Of a stretch of DNA of 64,000 nucleotides, positions 17,389-26,122 are shown piece after piece. Numbering within the stretch: the first letter of the stretch is position 1; every line of letters begins with the position of its first letter. The notes beneath the pieces were generated by a model, which searched no databases, was not told the DNA's origin, and saw only the letters and a list, made by a program, of their open reading frames with translations. The DNA comes from CAVRXQ01 sp963831155 (GTDB lineage: Bacteria; Actinomycetota; Acidimicrobiia; Acidimicrobiales; Bog-793), in NCBI GenBank assembly GCA_963831155.1, contig CAWHOY010000008.1, positions 186,001-250,000 on the forward strand. The letters run 5' to 3'. The position numbers and the translations under genes were made by a program.

Positions 17389-18422
17389 TGTGGAGCTACC
17401 TCCTTGTGCGCAGACGCGGTGCGCGTCGTTGCGCTTTGGCCAAATGTGTCGATCATCAAGCGGACGTCGTCGCCGAGCGGGTACAAGATCGGACAGGTCG
17501 CCCCGGCTTCGACGTACTCATCAACTTTTTTCCGGCACTCCTCGGCTGTCCCGGCCGCGCAGATCATCTGCACAGCATCGTCGGGGACCAGCCGCATCGC
17601 CGCGTGGATCTGTTCGGGACCCGCTGGCCACGTCAGCTCCTCGCCGATCGCCGCGATGAGCGCCGGGTCGACGCCGCTCGCTTTCATGATGTGGGGCTGC
17701 TGACCGAGGTACTGGGTGAGGAGCTCGCGCGCCCGATCGAGCGCCAGTTCGCGGTCCTCGTCGAGGGAGCAGACGACGAGCTGGGGGCGGTCGATCTCTT
17801 CGACCGAGCGGCCGGCGCGCTCAGCTCCGATGGCGAGGTGCTCCATCGCGCGCTTGGTGTACTCCGGGCTGACCATGTAGTTGAGGACGACGCCGTCGCC
17901 GACCTCGGCGGCGAGCTCCATCATCTGCATGCCCGTCGCCCCGACGTAGATGGGGACGTGCTTCGGGGAACGGTCGCCGTGGACGATGTCGATCTCGACA
18001 TCGTCGAGGTGGACGAACTCGCCGTGGTAGGTGACGCGCTCCATCTGCAACAGGCGCCGTGTCGCTTCGACGACCTCGCGCATCGCCCGCAGCGGGCGCC
18101 GGCGGTCGACGCCGACTTTCGTCGCGAGCGGCTCCCACCAGGCGCCGAGACCGCAGATGACTCGCCCCGGCGCCAACTCGTCCAGGGTGGAAAAGGTCGC
18201 GGCGAGGAGACCGACGTTGCGGGTCCAGATCGGGATGACCCCCGACGCGACTTTGATCCGCTCGGTCACCGCGGCGTACGCGGCCATCGGCACGGTCGCC
18301 TCCCGCACGAGGCGGCTCTCTGCCTGCCACACGGCTTCGAAGCCGCGCTCCTCGGCGTACTGGGAGTAGGCCATGCCGTCGCGGACCGGGTGCAGATCCT
18401 GGAGATACAGCGCCGTCCTCAT
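17385..18422 (-). CDS. LLM-class flavin-dependent oxidoreductase
   Basis: A 345-residue luciferase-like TIM-barrel flavoprotein. It has AYAAVTERIKVASGVIPIWT near residue 48, LDELAPGRVICGLGAWWEP near 80, and HVPIYVGATGMQMMELAAEVGDGVVLNY from about 155. This pattern is nearer to F420-dependent LLM enzymes than to the FMN uracil oxygenase RutA, but I cannot settle the cofactor by eye. It sits in the middle of the ureide operon with four-base overlaps on both sides, so a ring reduction or oxidation step of the same pathway is likely. The start is the ATG in the overlap with the SsnA-like gene. Confidence 0.8.
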   Translation of the reverse strand: MRTALYLQDLHPVRDGMAYSQYAEERGFEAVWQAESRLVREATVPMAAYAAVTERIKVASGVIPIWTRNVGLLAATFSTLDELAPGRVICGLGAWWEPLATKVGVDRRRPLRAMREVVEATRRLLQMERVTYHGEFVHLDDVEIDIVHGDRSPKHVPIYVGATGMQMMELAAEVGDGVVLNYMVSPEYTKRAMEHLAIGAERAGRSVEEIDRPQLVVCSLDEDRELALDRARELLTQYLGQQPHIMKASGVDPALIAAIGEELTWPAGPEQIHAAMRLVPDDAVQMICAAGTAEECRKKVDEYVEAGATCPILYPLGDDVRLMIDTFGQSATTRTASAHKEVAPQ

Positions 18423-19756
18423 CGCGTTCTCTTTACCTCCGGCGTGTAGTCGTGCGCGGGGATTCCGTCGAGTCGCTGCCACAGGCGCGACGCGGCCTCG
18501 TCACAAGCCTGGGCGAGCCCTGTCTCGTCGACCAGGGTCGAACGACCGTCGTCGATGACCCGGTCGCCGGAGACGTAAACGTCGCGTACGCGTCCCGAGG
18601 ACCATCCGAAGACGAAATGGCCGGCGAGGGTCTCGGCGTCGAAGGGCGTCGGCGGGTCATAGGCGAGGACGGCGAGATCGGCCGGCGCACCCGGGCGGAG
18701 CGTGCCGAGGAGCGGCTCGTCGTAGACGCGACCGACGAGGCGCTGCGACTCGGCGAGTCGCGCGAGTGGCCAGGAGAAAGCAAGGTCGAGCTCGGCCTCG
18801 CGCCCGCGAAAAAAGCCCGCTTGGGCTTCTGCGACGAGGTCGCCACCGATTCCGTCGGTGCCGAGTGCGACCCGTCCCTCGCGGTTCGTGAAAGGAGAGT
18901 GACCGACGCCGTTGTTCATGTTGCTGCGGGGGTTGCACACCACGGTCGCCCCGGCGGACTCGACGAGCTTCATCTCGCGCTCGTTGACGTGGACGCAGTG
19001 GGCCAAGAGCGCGCGGTCATCGAGCGCGCCGTGCTCGACCAAGCGCTCGATGACGCGCTTTCCGAAACGTGCGACGGCGTCTTGCTCATCGACCGCGTCC
19101 TCGGCGACGTGGATGTGCAGTCCGGCTCCGAGGTCACGGGCGGCGTCGGCGCACGCGGCGAGCGTGTCGTCTGACAACGTGAACGAGGCGTGCGCGCCGA
19201 CCATGCCGCGCGCAAGCGGGCGGGGCGCGGAAAGGAAGCGCCGGTTCTCGTCGATCCCCGCCTTGGAGCGGGCTTCACCGTCGCGGTCGGTGACCTCGTA
19301 GCACAACACCGCCCGCGCACCGAGCTCGCCGAGGGCGTCGGCGATCGCGTCGAGCGAGCCTTCGATGAAGTTCGGGGACGCGTGGTGGTCGACGATCGAC
19401 GTCGTCCCGCAGCGGAGCGCCTCAAGCGCTCCGAGCAACGCCGAGGCGCGAATCGACTCTTCGTCGAGCGCCCGGTCGAGCCGCCACCAGATGCGCTGGA
19501 GGATCTCGAGGAAGTCCGACGGCGCCTCGAGGCGGTACGGCATGCCGCGCGCGAGCGCCGAATAGAGGTGGTGGTGCGCGCAGACGTTGCCCGGGACGAT
19601 GACGGTGCCGCGACAGTCCCGCTTGACGATGCCTTCGGGGAGGGGAGCGAACCCGCGCACCCGCCCATCCTCGAGGACGAGATCACCGGTCACGACCTCG
19701 GGCGGGTCGTACGCGACAACTACCGAGGCGCCGCACAGTGCCACCGGCGCCGACAC
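18419..19756 (-). CDS. ssnA: SsnA-type amidohydrolase / deaminase
   Basis: A 445-residue metal-dependent amidohydrolase. The metal site is visible: CAHHHLYSALARGMP near residue 55, GAHASFTL, HIHVAEDAVDEQD near 220, LAHCVHVNE, and GTDGIGGD near 312. This set and the early HHHLYS match the SsnA 'putative aminohydrolase' group of the E. coli purine-degradation region. The reaction is a hydrolytic deamination or opening of a ring amide; the true substrate is not shown. I chose the GTG at 19756, which starts eight bases after the preceding stop; a longer N-terminal extension in the same frame has shadow-like arginine-rich composition. Confidence 0.85.
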   Translation of the reverse strand: MSAPVALCGASVVVAYDPPEVVTGDLVLEDGRVRGFAPLPEGIVKRDCRGTVIVPGNVCAHHHLYSALARGMPYRLEAPSDFLEILQRIWWRLDRALDEESIRASALLGALEALRCGTTSIVDHHASPNFIEGSLDAIADALGELGARAVLCYEVTDRDGEARSKAGIDENRRFLSAPRPLARGMVGAHASFTLSDDTLAACADAARDLGAGLHIHVAEDAVDEQDAVARFGKRVIERLVEHGALDDRALLAHCVHVNEREMKLVESAGATVVCNPRSNMNNGVGHSPFTNREGRVALGTDGIGGDLVAEAQAGFFRGREAELDLAFSWPLARLAESQRLVGRVYDEPLLGTLRPGAPADLAVLAYDPPTPFDAETLAGHFVFGWSSGRVRDVYVSGDRVIDDGRSTLVDETGLAQACDEAASRLWQRLDGIPAHDYTPEVKRTR

Positions 19757-19764
19757 GGCTTTGC

Positions 19765-21138
19765 TCAGCGCTCCACGCCCGTGAAGAGCACTGCGACGCG
19801 CTCGTTGGGCCCGACGGCGCCCTGCGACAACAGATCGAGCAGGCCGGCGAGAGAGGCGGTGCCGGTCGGGTCGGCGCGGAAGCCCGCCGCCTTTCCGAGC
19901 TCGTGCGCCTCGGAAAGGCTCTCCTCGCTGACAACGACCGCGAGACCGCCGGTCGAAAACATGTCCTCGACGACAGCGAGCCAGTCGTAGGTTTCGTCGT
20001 CGAGGATCCCGGTTGCGATGCTCTTCGGCGTGCTCTCCCACGGCCACATGTACCGCGAACGGTGCCGCGCGGCGTCTGAGATCGCCGTCCGGACGGCGGT
20101 GGGCGTCGATTCACCGACGAGGTGCTCGCGCACCAGGTGGTAGGCGCGCTCGAGCGGGTGCCCACTCGAGGTTTGCACCGTGTGCAGGCGCGGGCGTTGC
20201 GGGAGCGCCCCGAGCTCGAACGCCTCGCTGAGTGCCTGGCCGCAGCTGCTGGCGAGTGCGCCGCCGCCCACTTGGACGACGACGTGGTCGAGCGGAGCTT
20301 CGTCGCTGGCCGCCACGGTGGCGGCGATCTCGTAGCCGAGCGTCTCGCCGCCTTCGATCGCCAGCCCGTTCAGGTTTCCCTGACAGGTGAACGGCACCGC
20401 GCCCATGGCGAGGTCCTCGAGCAGTCGGAGGTAGGTCGGGTCGCCGGCACCCTCTGGTCCGCGCGGACAGATCTCGACCTCGGCGGCGAGATCACGAAGA
20501 CGCCCGAGGACGTTGGGTTCGGCATCGGTCGGGACGAACACCCGCAGCCGCCATTCGCCGGCGGCGGCGACCACGGCGGCGGCGAGTGCGGCGTTCCCGC
20601 AGCTCGCGATGGCGAGTGAGGGGCGATGCCGGCGCTCGGAGCGGCCGAGGAGTTCGGAGACCTCGAGGTGCAACAGCACACCGAACAGGTGCCGCCCTTT
20701 GTGGGAGCCGGAGACGTTGCCAGTCTCGTCTTTCACCCACACCCCGCCGTCGGCGGCGAAACCGAGCGCATCGGACAGCTGCCGGCTGCGCCGAAACGGC
20801 GTCTTGGTGAAGCCGCTGCCGTCGACTCGGGCCACCGCGTCGTCGAGACGGCGCACGAGGGCCACGAACGACTCGTCGGAGATTCCCCCTTGACGTGCCC
20901 GGTGATAGCTGTGCAGCAGCGTTCGGTACGCGACGAACGGCTCGCTCTCAGATGCGAGCGAGCCGGGGTCCGGGAAGACGAGCGAGGTGGTGTCGAGGAC
21001 GCGGCGCAAGACGTGGTCGACGTCGCCTTTCCCGGCGTTCGGACACGTAAACGGGAAGGGCTCGAGGGGATCCGGCGAGGCGCCGCAGCCGCCGCACACA
21101 AGGGTGGTGGGACTCGACGTCGTCTCGTGCGTCGTCAT
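19765..21138 (-). CDS. Threonine-synthase-like PLP enzyme with N-terminal zinc ribbon
   Basis: A 457-residue fold-type II PLP enzyme. An N-terminal CGGCG...FTCPN ribbon precedes the PLP domain. The PLP-lysine motif is VSGSHKGRHLFG near residue 145 and the phosphate cradle is VVQVGGGALASS near 288. In biosynthetic threonine synthase the lysine motif is SFKDR-like, so this is a divergent member. No other threonine genes are nearby. Operon context suggests a lyase or ammonia-lyase acting on an amino acid made by ureide breakdown, comparable in position to the diaminopropionate ammonia-lyase YgeX of E. coli. The start overlaps the upstream stop (ATGA). Confidence 0.8.
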   Translation of the reverse strand: MTTHETTSSPTTLVCGGCGASPDPLEPFPFTCPNAGKGDVDHVLRRVLDTTSLVFPDPGSLASESEPFVAYRTLLHSYHRARQGGISDESFVALVRRLDDAVARVDGSGFTKTPFRRSRQLSDALGFAADGGVWVKDETGNVSGSHKGRHLFGVLLHLEVSELLGRSERRHRPSLAIASCGNAALAAAVVAAAGEWRLRVFVPTDAEPNVLGRLRDLAAEVEICPRGPEGAGDPTYLRLLEDLAMGAVPFTCQGNLNGLAIEGGETLGYEIAATVAASDEAPLDHVVVQVGGGALASSCGQALSEAFELGALPQRPRLHTVQTSSGHPLERAYHLVREHLVGESTPTAVRTAISDAARHRSRYMWPWESTPKSIATGILDDETYDWLAVVEDMFSTGGLAVVVSEESLSEAHELGKAAGFRADPTGTASLAGLLDLLSQGAVGPNERVAVLFTGVER

Positions 21139-22631
21139 GCGATCTCGACACCGGCTGCGTCGTTGAACGAGGCGATCATCTCGTCCCAGGTCTCGAGTTT
21201 TTCTCTGAGTGCGACCCAGAAACGCTGGTCGCGTCGTGCGACGAAGTCGTCGATCGTCAATCCTTGCTGCTCGACCCAGGTGAAGTAGCCAAGGTTGAAG
21301 ATCCTCTCGCGGTCCTCGAGCCTCGTCTCGATGAGGTGGTCATTCTCCGCGCCGAGCAGGAAGCGACCGAACACCTCGCCGGCGGCAACTTCGTCGAAAC
21401 CGTCGGCGAAGTCGCGGCCGCCGATGCGCTCGCGCTCGCTCTCATACATCTGCGCGCCGTCGGTGGCGACGGTCATCACGACGTCGTCCGCGCCGAGTCC
21501 GAGGTGCTTCGCGACCTTCACGGCTGCGACGACGTTGCAGATGCTCGAAAGTCCGAACGAGTCGAGGACGGCAAGGACTGCGTCCGGCACCCCGCGCCGG
21601 CGCGCCAGGTACGCGCGACCGGCGGGTTCGGCAAAGAGCAGTGAGAGCTGATCGGTCGCCCGATCAGAGACGGCGGTGACGAGATCGCTGTTGTAGACGT
21701 TGTGGATGAGCGGAATGTGCTTGTCTCCGATGCCCTGGATGTTGTGCTCGCCGAAGCCGTTCGTGAGCATCGTCGGGCACTCGAGCGCTTCGACGGCGCA
21801 GATCTTCGCCGCGTAGGCGTCCTTCAGGTAGTCGCCGGCTCCGATCGTGCCCGCAGAGCCGGTCGCCGAGACGAACGCCGCCAGTGACAGCGAGGGCTGC
21901 CTCGTCCGCAGCGACTCGAAGATGTTCGCGAGTGCCGTCCCCGTGCAGAGATAGTGCGCGAGGTGATTACCGAATTCGGAGAACTGGTTGAAGATGACGT
22001 TCTGCGGATCTGTCGAAAGCTCGGCGCACTTGTCGTAGATCTCTTTGACGTTGCTCTCGGTACCCGGGGTCGCGATCACGTCGTCGGGGTCGACGACCCA
22101 GTCGTAGAGCCAGGTGAATCGCTCTTTGCTCATACCCTCGGGGAGAACCGCGACGCCGCGGCAGCCCATGAGCCTTGAGATCGCGACGCCGCCGCGGCAG
22201 TAGTTCCCAGTCGATGGCCAGACCGCGCGGTGCACGGTCGGGTCGAACTGCCCGGTGATCACCCGCGGCGCGAGACACGCGTACGCCGCGAGGACCTTGT
22301 GCGCGCGGATGAGGGGGAAGCGGTCACCGAACGCGACGACGATGCGCGCGTCGACCCCGGTGATCGAGCTCGGCAGGACAACGTGACCGGGGAGCGCGAC
22401 AGTGCCCGTCCTGTTGGCGTCGTTGTACCAGTGGACCCGAAACAGGTTGAGCGGGTTCGCCTGGTCCGGATCGACTCCCGAGACCGCCGCCGCGGTCGTG
22501 GCGGGGATGCGCGTCGGCTCGGCGAGCTCCGCGAAGGTTGGAAGACGGATCTGCGCCTCGCGGAAGCGTTGCACCGTCCGCTCGTAGACGCCGTCGTCGA
22601 CGATGTGGTCTTCGAGGCCGAGTGTCGGCAT
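21135..22631 (-). CDS. Uncharacterised fold-type II PLP-dependent enzyme
   Basis: A 498-residue protein of the cysteine synthase / tryptophan synthase beta superfamily. The probable PLP lysine is in FPLIRAHKVLAAYACLAPR near residue 117. STGNYCRGGVAISRL is the substrate Asn loop, and FVSATGSAGTIGAGDYL near residue 262 is the phosphate cradle. It is longer than cysteine synthases (about 310), with extra N- and C-terminal segments. I do not know its reaction. It is the first gene of the seven-gene operon. The ATG at 22631 is preceded by GGGAGGGAC, a strong ribosome site; the upstream extension in frame reads like noncoding sequence. Confidence 0.8.
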   Translation of the reverse strand: MPTLGLEDHIVDDGVYERTVQRFREAQIRLPTFAELAEPTRIPATTAAAVSGVDPDQANPLNLFRVHWYNDANRTGTVALPGHVVLPSSITGVDARIVVAFGDRFPLIRAHKVLAAYACLAPRVITGQFDPTVHRAVWPSTGNYCRGGVAISRLMGCRGVAVLPEGMSKERFTWLYDWVVDPDDVIATPGTESNVKEIYDKCAELSTDPQNVIFNQFSEFGNHLAHYLCTGTALANIFESLRTRQPSLSLAAFVSATGSAGTIGAGDYLKDAYAAKICAVEALECPTMLTNGFGEHNIQGIGDKHIPLIHNVYNSDLVTAVSDRATDQLSLLFAEPAGRAYLARRRGVPDAVLAVLDSFGLSSICNVVAAVKVAKHLGLGADDVVMTVATDGAQMYESERERIGGRDFADGFDEVAAGEVFGRFLLGAENDHLIETRLEDRERIFNLGYFTWVEQQGLTIDDFVARRDQRFWVALREKLETWDEMIASFNDAAGVEIA

Positions 22632-22942
22632 GTCCCTCCCGTCGTTCAGTACTGAGACCTCCGGGTCGACCGAGCCAACGCGCTCGTGCGTCCCGGTAAA
22701 ACCTTCGCGATCGCGCGCGCCTACAGACGTCGGTGAGCGCAGGTCGCTTCGCCCTGACCGTACTCCCGAGGCTGGTGGCCGACCCGGGCCGGAAGTCCTT
22801 CGCCCGCCGACGCGCCGCCGCGCTCGGTCCCGGCGGACGCCGGAGGCCGACCTACCATTGCCTCCCCTCGGGTGCGCGCCGTGCACAGCCGGCCGTCTGG
22901 CTATTGGTTGCCGCCGACGCTGCGGTCTGGCAAAGGAGAACG
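22632..22942. promoter_or_regulatory. Divergent intergenic region between the ureide operon and the D-carbamoylase
   Basis: About 310 bases separate two outward-reading starts, so promoters for both must lie here. I see a strong ribosome site at each end but no convincing -35/-10 pair and no clear large inverted repeat. Nothing else was recognised. Confidence 0.4.
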
Positions 22943-23890
22943 ATGAGCCGCGAGATCACCGTCGGAGCCGGGCAGCTCGGTCCGGTGTCGCGAGGCGAGT
23001 CTCGAGAGTCCGTCGTCGAACGCCTCATCGCTCTGCTCGAGGAGGCATCGACCCGTGGCTGCCAGCTCGTCGTGTTTCCAGAGCTCGCCCTGACGACGTT
23101 CTTCCCCCGCTGGCACATTGAGGACCAAGAAGAGATCGACGCCTGGTTCGAAAGCGAGATGCCGAGCCCGGCGACGAAGCCACTTTTCGAGCGCGCCGGC
23201 TCCCTCGGCATCGGGTTCTCGCTCGGATACGCCGAGCTGACGCCCGACGGGCACCACTACAACACCCAGATCCTCGTTGACGGGGAGGGTGACGTCGTCG
23301 GCAAGCACCGCAAGATCCATATCCCAGGACACGAAGAGCCTGAGGCGTGGCGACCGTTCCAGCACCTCGAGCGGTACTACTTCGAGCCCGGACCACAAGG
23401 ATTCGAGGTCTGGTCCGCCTTTGGCGGCGTCATCGGGATGATGATCTGCAACGATCGCCGCTGGCCGGAGACCTACCGGGTGATGGGACTGCACGGCGTC
23501 GAGATGATCCTCTGTGGCTACAACACCCCGATCCACTACGCCCCCGATCCCAGCCAGGACGTGCTCCAGGGCTTCCACAACGCACTCGTCATGCAAGCCG
23601 GCGCGTACCAGAACGGCACCTTTGTCGTCGCCGCCGCCAAGGGTGGTCTCGAAGAAGGCGTCGAGTCGCTGGCGCAGAGCTGCGTCATCGCGCCTTCAGG
23701 TCAGATCGTCGCCTGCGCGTACACGTCCCGGGACGAGCTCGTCACCGCGGTCTGCGATCTCGATTGGTGCGATCGCTACAAAAAGACGGTGTTCGACTTC
23801 GATCGGTACCGCATGGTCGAGCACTATGAGCCGATCATCCGCAAACGTGGCCCGGGCTCGCCCTCATTGAACCGTGGGCTCAGTAAATAA
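22943..23890 (+). CDS. N-carbamoyl-D-amino-acid hydrolase (D-carbamoylase) type carbon-nitrogen hydrolase
   Basis: A 315-residue nitrilase-superfamily enzyme that removes the carbamoyl group from N-carbamoyl amino acids, giving CO2 and NH3. The catalytic triad is visible: Glu in VVFPELALTTFF near residue 47, Lys in VVGKHRKIHIPGHE near 127, Cys in GMMICNDRRWPETYRVMGL near 172. The last motif and GYNTPIHYAPDPS are typical of D-carbamoylases. The ATG is preceded by AAAGGAGAACG. It is divergent from the ureide operon and next to glycerate kinase. The natural substrate could be another ureido acid of the pathway. Confidence 0.87.
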   Translation: MSREITVGAGQLGPVSRGESRESVVERLIALLEEASTRGCQLVVFPELALTTFFPRWHIEDQEEIDAWFESEMPSPATKPLFERAGSLGIGFSLGYAELTPDGHHYNTQILVDGEGDVVGKHRKIHIPGHEEPEAWRPFQHLERYYFEPGPQGFEVWSAFGGVIGMMICNDRRWPETYRVMGLHGVEMILCGYNTPIHYAPDPSQDVLQGFHNALVMQAGAYQNGTFVVAAAKGGLEEGVESLAQSCVIAPSGQIVACAYTSRDELVTAVCDLDWCDRYKKTVFDFDRYRMVEHYEPIIRKRGPGSPSLNRGLSK

Positions 23891-23927
23891 AGAGACATCG
23901 CGAAATACAACGAAGTCAAGGGAGCCG

Positions 23928-24926
23928 ATGCAGCTAGTAGCTGCTCCCGACAAGTTTCGCGGCACGCTCTCGGCGTCTGAAGCCGCACGGGCGATGGCGA
24001 ACGGCGCTCGGGACCTCGGATGGACGGCATGTGAACTACCGCTTGCTGACGGCGGCGAAGGCAGTCTTGACGTCTTCGGCGGGCCAAATCGCACAAGCAC
24101 GGTGACCGGTCCACTCGGCTCGAAGGTCGTCGCGGGATGGCGGCTCGAGGGCGAGCTTGCGGTGATCGAGATGGCCACGGCTTCCGGCCTCGGCCTCGTC
24201 GGAGGTGGCGACGCGAACGACCCCGTCCGCGCCACGACGTACGGCACGGGCGAGCTCATCGCGGAGGCGATCAGGTCCGGTGCGCGGCGGATCATCGTCG
24301 GCGTCGGCGGCTCGGCCTCGACCGACGGTGGACTCGGGGCGATCGAGGCGCTCGCGGGCCGCCCTTTTGGCGAGAACGCCGTCGAGGTCGAGGTCGCCTG
24401 CGACGTCGAGACTCGCTTCGTCGACGCGGCGGCGGTTTTCGCACCGCAAAAGGGCGCCGACTCCCAGACGGTGGAGGCGCTGACGAGACAGCTCGAGGAA
24501 ACTGCGGCTGCCTATCGGCAGGAATTCGGTGTCGACGTCGAACAGGTCGAAGGCGGCGGCGCCGCTGGCGGCCTCGCAGGCGGGCTGTTCGCGCTCGGCG
24601 CGTCGCTGCGAGCCGGCTTCGAGCTCGTCGCCGACGAGGTGGGCCTCGATGCTGAGCTGGCGTCGGCCGACTTCGTCGTCACGGGCGAGGGTCAGCTCGA
24701 TGCGACCTCTTTTGCTGGAAAGGTCGTCGGTGGGGTGCTGCGCCGCGCGGCGGCCGCTCGCGTGCCAGTTGTCGTCGTTGCCGGACAGGTCGCAACGGGG
24801 ATTCCCGAGGGCGTCGAGGCTTACTCGCTCCTCGCGCGGTACGGCGCGCGAAGGGCGTTCCACGAGACCACAGATTGCCTGCGGGACCTGGTGCGATCCG
24901 TGATCGGAGCCCAGGCTTGCGAGTGA
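23928..24926 (+). CDS. Glycerate kinase
   Basis: A 332-residue glycerate 2-kinase of the GarK/GlxK type. It has LVAAPDKFRGTLSASEAA at the N-terminus, LPLADGGEGSLD near residue 36, GVGGSASTDGGLGAIEAL near 127, QVEGGGAAGGLAGGL and VVTGEGQLDATSFAGK near 257. It phosphorylates glycerate, the end point of glyoxylate arising from purine and allantoin breakdown, feeding it to glycolysis. The ATG follows AAGGGAG, 37 bases after the D-carbamoylase, so they are probably co-transcribed. The 3' end is 16 bases from the convergent hydrolase. Confidence 0.9.
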   Translation: MQLVAAPDKFRGTLSASEAARAMANGARDLGWTACELPLADGGEGSLDVFGGPNRTSTVTGPLGSKVVAGWRLEGELAVIEMATASGLGLVGGGDANDPVRATTYGTGELIAEAIRSGARRIIVGVGGSASTDGGLGAIEALAGRPFGENAVEVEVACDVETRFVDAAAVFAPQKGADSQTVEALTRQLEETAAAYRQEFGVDVEQVEGGGAAGGLAGGLFALGASLRAGFELVADEVGLDAELASADFVVTGEGQLDATSFAGKVVGGVLRRAAAARVPVVVVAGQVATGIPEGVEAYSLLARYGARRAFHETTDCLRDLVRSVIGAQACE

Positions 24927-24942
24927 CGCGGCAAGGAGGGTC

Positions 24943-25785
24943 TCAGGGAGTAGCGAGCTCCCCGTAGATCTCCGGACGGCGGTCGCGATAAAAGGCCCAC
25001 TGGGCGCGAACCTCGTCGATGAGCGCCATGTCACAGTCGCGCACGATCAATTCGTCCTTCGAGTCTGAAGCCGCTTCACCGACGAGTAGTCCCCGGGGGC
25101 TCGCGACGTAAGAGCTTCCATAGAAGTCGTCGTCGCCGAGAGGCTCGACGCCGACGCGGTTGATGGCCGCGACGAAGTACTCGTTCGCAACCGCGGCGGC
25201 GGGTTGTTCGAGCAGCCAAAGGTACTGAGAGTGGCTCCGGCTCGTCGCGGAAGGATTGAACACGATCCGCGCCCCTTTCAGCCCGAGTGCTCGCCATCCC
25301 TCGGGGAAGTGGCGGTCGTAGCAGATGTAGACGCCGATGCGGCCGGCGGCGGTATCGAAAACCGGATAGCCGAGATTCCCCGGCCGAAAATAGAACTTCT
25401 CCCAGAATCCGTAGACCTGGGGGATGTGACTCTTGCGGTACTTGCCCAGGTACTCGCCATCGGCGTCAACGACGAACGCAGTGTTGTAGAGGACGCCCGG
25501 CATCTCCTCTTCGTAGACAGGCACGACGAGCACCATGTTCAGCTCCCGGGCAAGCGAGCGCATTAGCTGTGTCGTCGGGCCTTCAGGAACGGCCTCCGCG
25601 TAACTGAAGTACTGCGGATCCTGCACTTGGCAGAAATACGGTCCGTAGAACAACTCTTGGAAGCACAAAATCTGAGCGCCCTGGACCGACGCCTCGCGCG
25701 CGAGCTCGATGTTCGCTTCGATCATCGACTGCTTGTCTCCGGTCCAGTGATGCTGAACGAGCGCAACCCGAACGAGGTCTGCCAT
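24943..25785 (-). CDS. Carbon-nitrogen hydrolase, beta-ureidopropionase / N-carbamoylputrescine amidase type
   Basis: A 280-residue nitrilase-superfamily amidase. Triad: Glu in ILCFQELFYGPYF near residue 44, Lys in LGKYRKSHIPQV near 117, Cys in IGVYICYDRHFPEGWRALG near 154. ATSRSHSQYLWLLEQPAAA is typical of the beta-ureidopropionase and N-carbamoylputrescine amidase branch. It would hydrolyse an N-carbamoyl amine or beta-amino acid; with pyrimidine nucleoside genes in the same island, N-carbamoyl-beta-alanine from uracil is a plausible substrate. I saw no dihydropyrimidinase in the window. It is transcribed away from the ABC importer that follows. Confidence 0.85.
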   Translation of the reverse strand: MADLVRVALVQHHWTGDKQSMIEANIELAREASVQGAQILCFQELFYGPYFCQVQDPQYFSYAEAVPEGPTTQLMRSLARELNMVLVVPVYEEEMPGVLYNTAFVVDADGEYLGKYRKSHIPQVYGFWEKFYFRPGNLGYPVFDTAAGRIGVYICYDRHFPEGWRALGLKGARIVFNPSATSRSHSQYLWLLEQPAAAVANEYFVAAINRVGVEPLGDDDFYGSSYVASPRGLLVGEAASDSKDELIVRDCDMALIDEVRAQWAFYRDRRPEIYGELATP

Positions 25786-26122
25786 CGGTCCCCTTTGGCT
25801 CAGCCGCGCGCGCGAAAGGCGCGAGGAGAAGTGTCGTTCGGTGTCGGAGAGATCGCAACCGGCGCGTTCGCCGATCGTCGCGCTAGGGATTGATCGACGG
25901 CGCTCTTGGACCCGCCCTGGCGAACGTGAAGCACGCCTCAGTCCGGACTACGCCCCATATCGGCTCGGCCCCTTTTGGCTTGCCTCAGGGACCTTATGGG
26001 CACGTTGCGAGGGCCTTTTGGCCCTGCGCCACGGCCGAGTTGTCCGCTTTGCTTTCTTACAAACAGGTGACGGACAAGAGCGGCCCGTGGCGGGACGGAC
26101 TGCAACGGCGGGGGAGGCGAAG
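25786..26122. promoter_or_regulatory. Divergent region upstream of nucleoside ABC importer 1
   Basis: This 337-base gap separates the hydrolase start from the first permease. It holds a compact palindrome AGGGCC-TTTT-GGCCCT at 26010-26025, a TTGTCCG / CGGACAA inverted repeat (26040-26046 and 26070-26076) and, inside the latter, the TTTCTTACAAAC motif described separately. No gene is supported; short open frames here have no ribosome site. Confidence 0.5.
26053..26064 (+). promoter_or_regulatory. TTTCTTACAAAC motif, site A
   Basis: The 12-mer TTTCTTACAAAC is identical to one upstream of ABC importer 2. Its TTTCTT core ends 64 bases before the first permease ATG. It lies between the arms of a TTGTCCG/CGGACAA inverted repeat. 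It may be a promoter -10 region or an operator; no standard -35 box is obvious. Confidence 0.55.
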
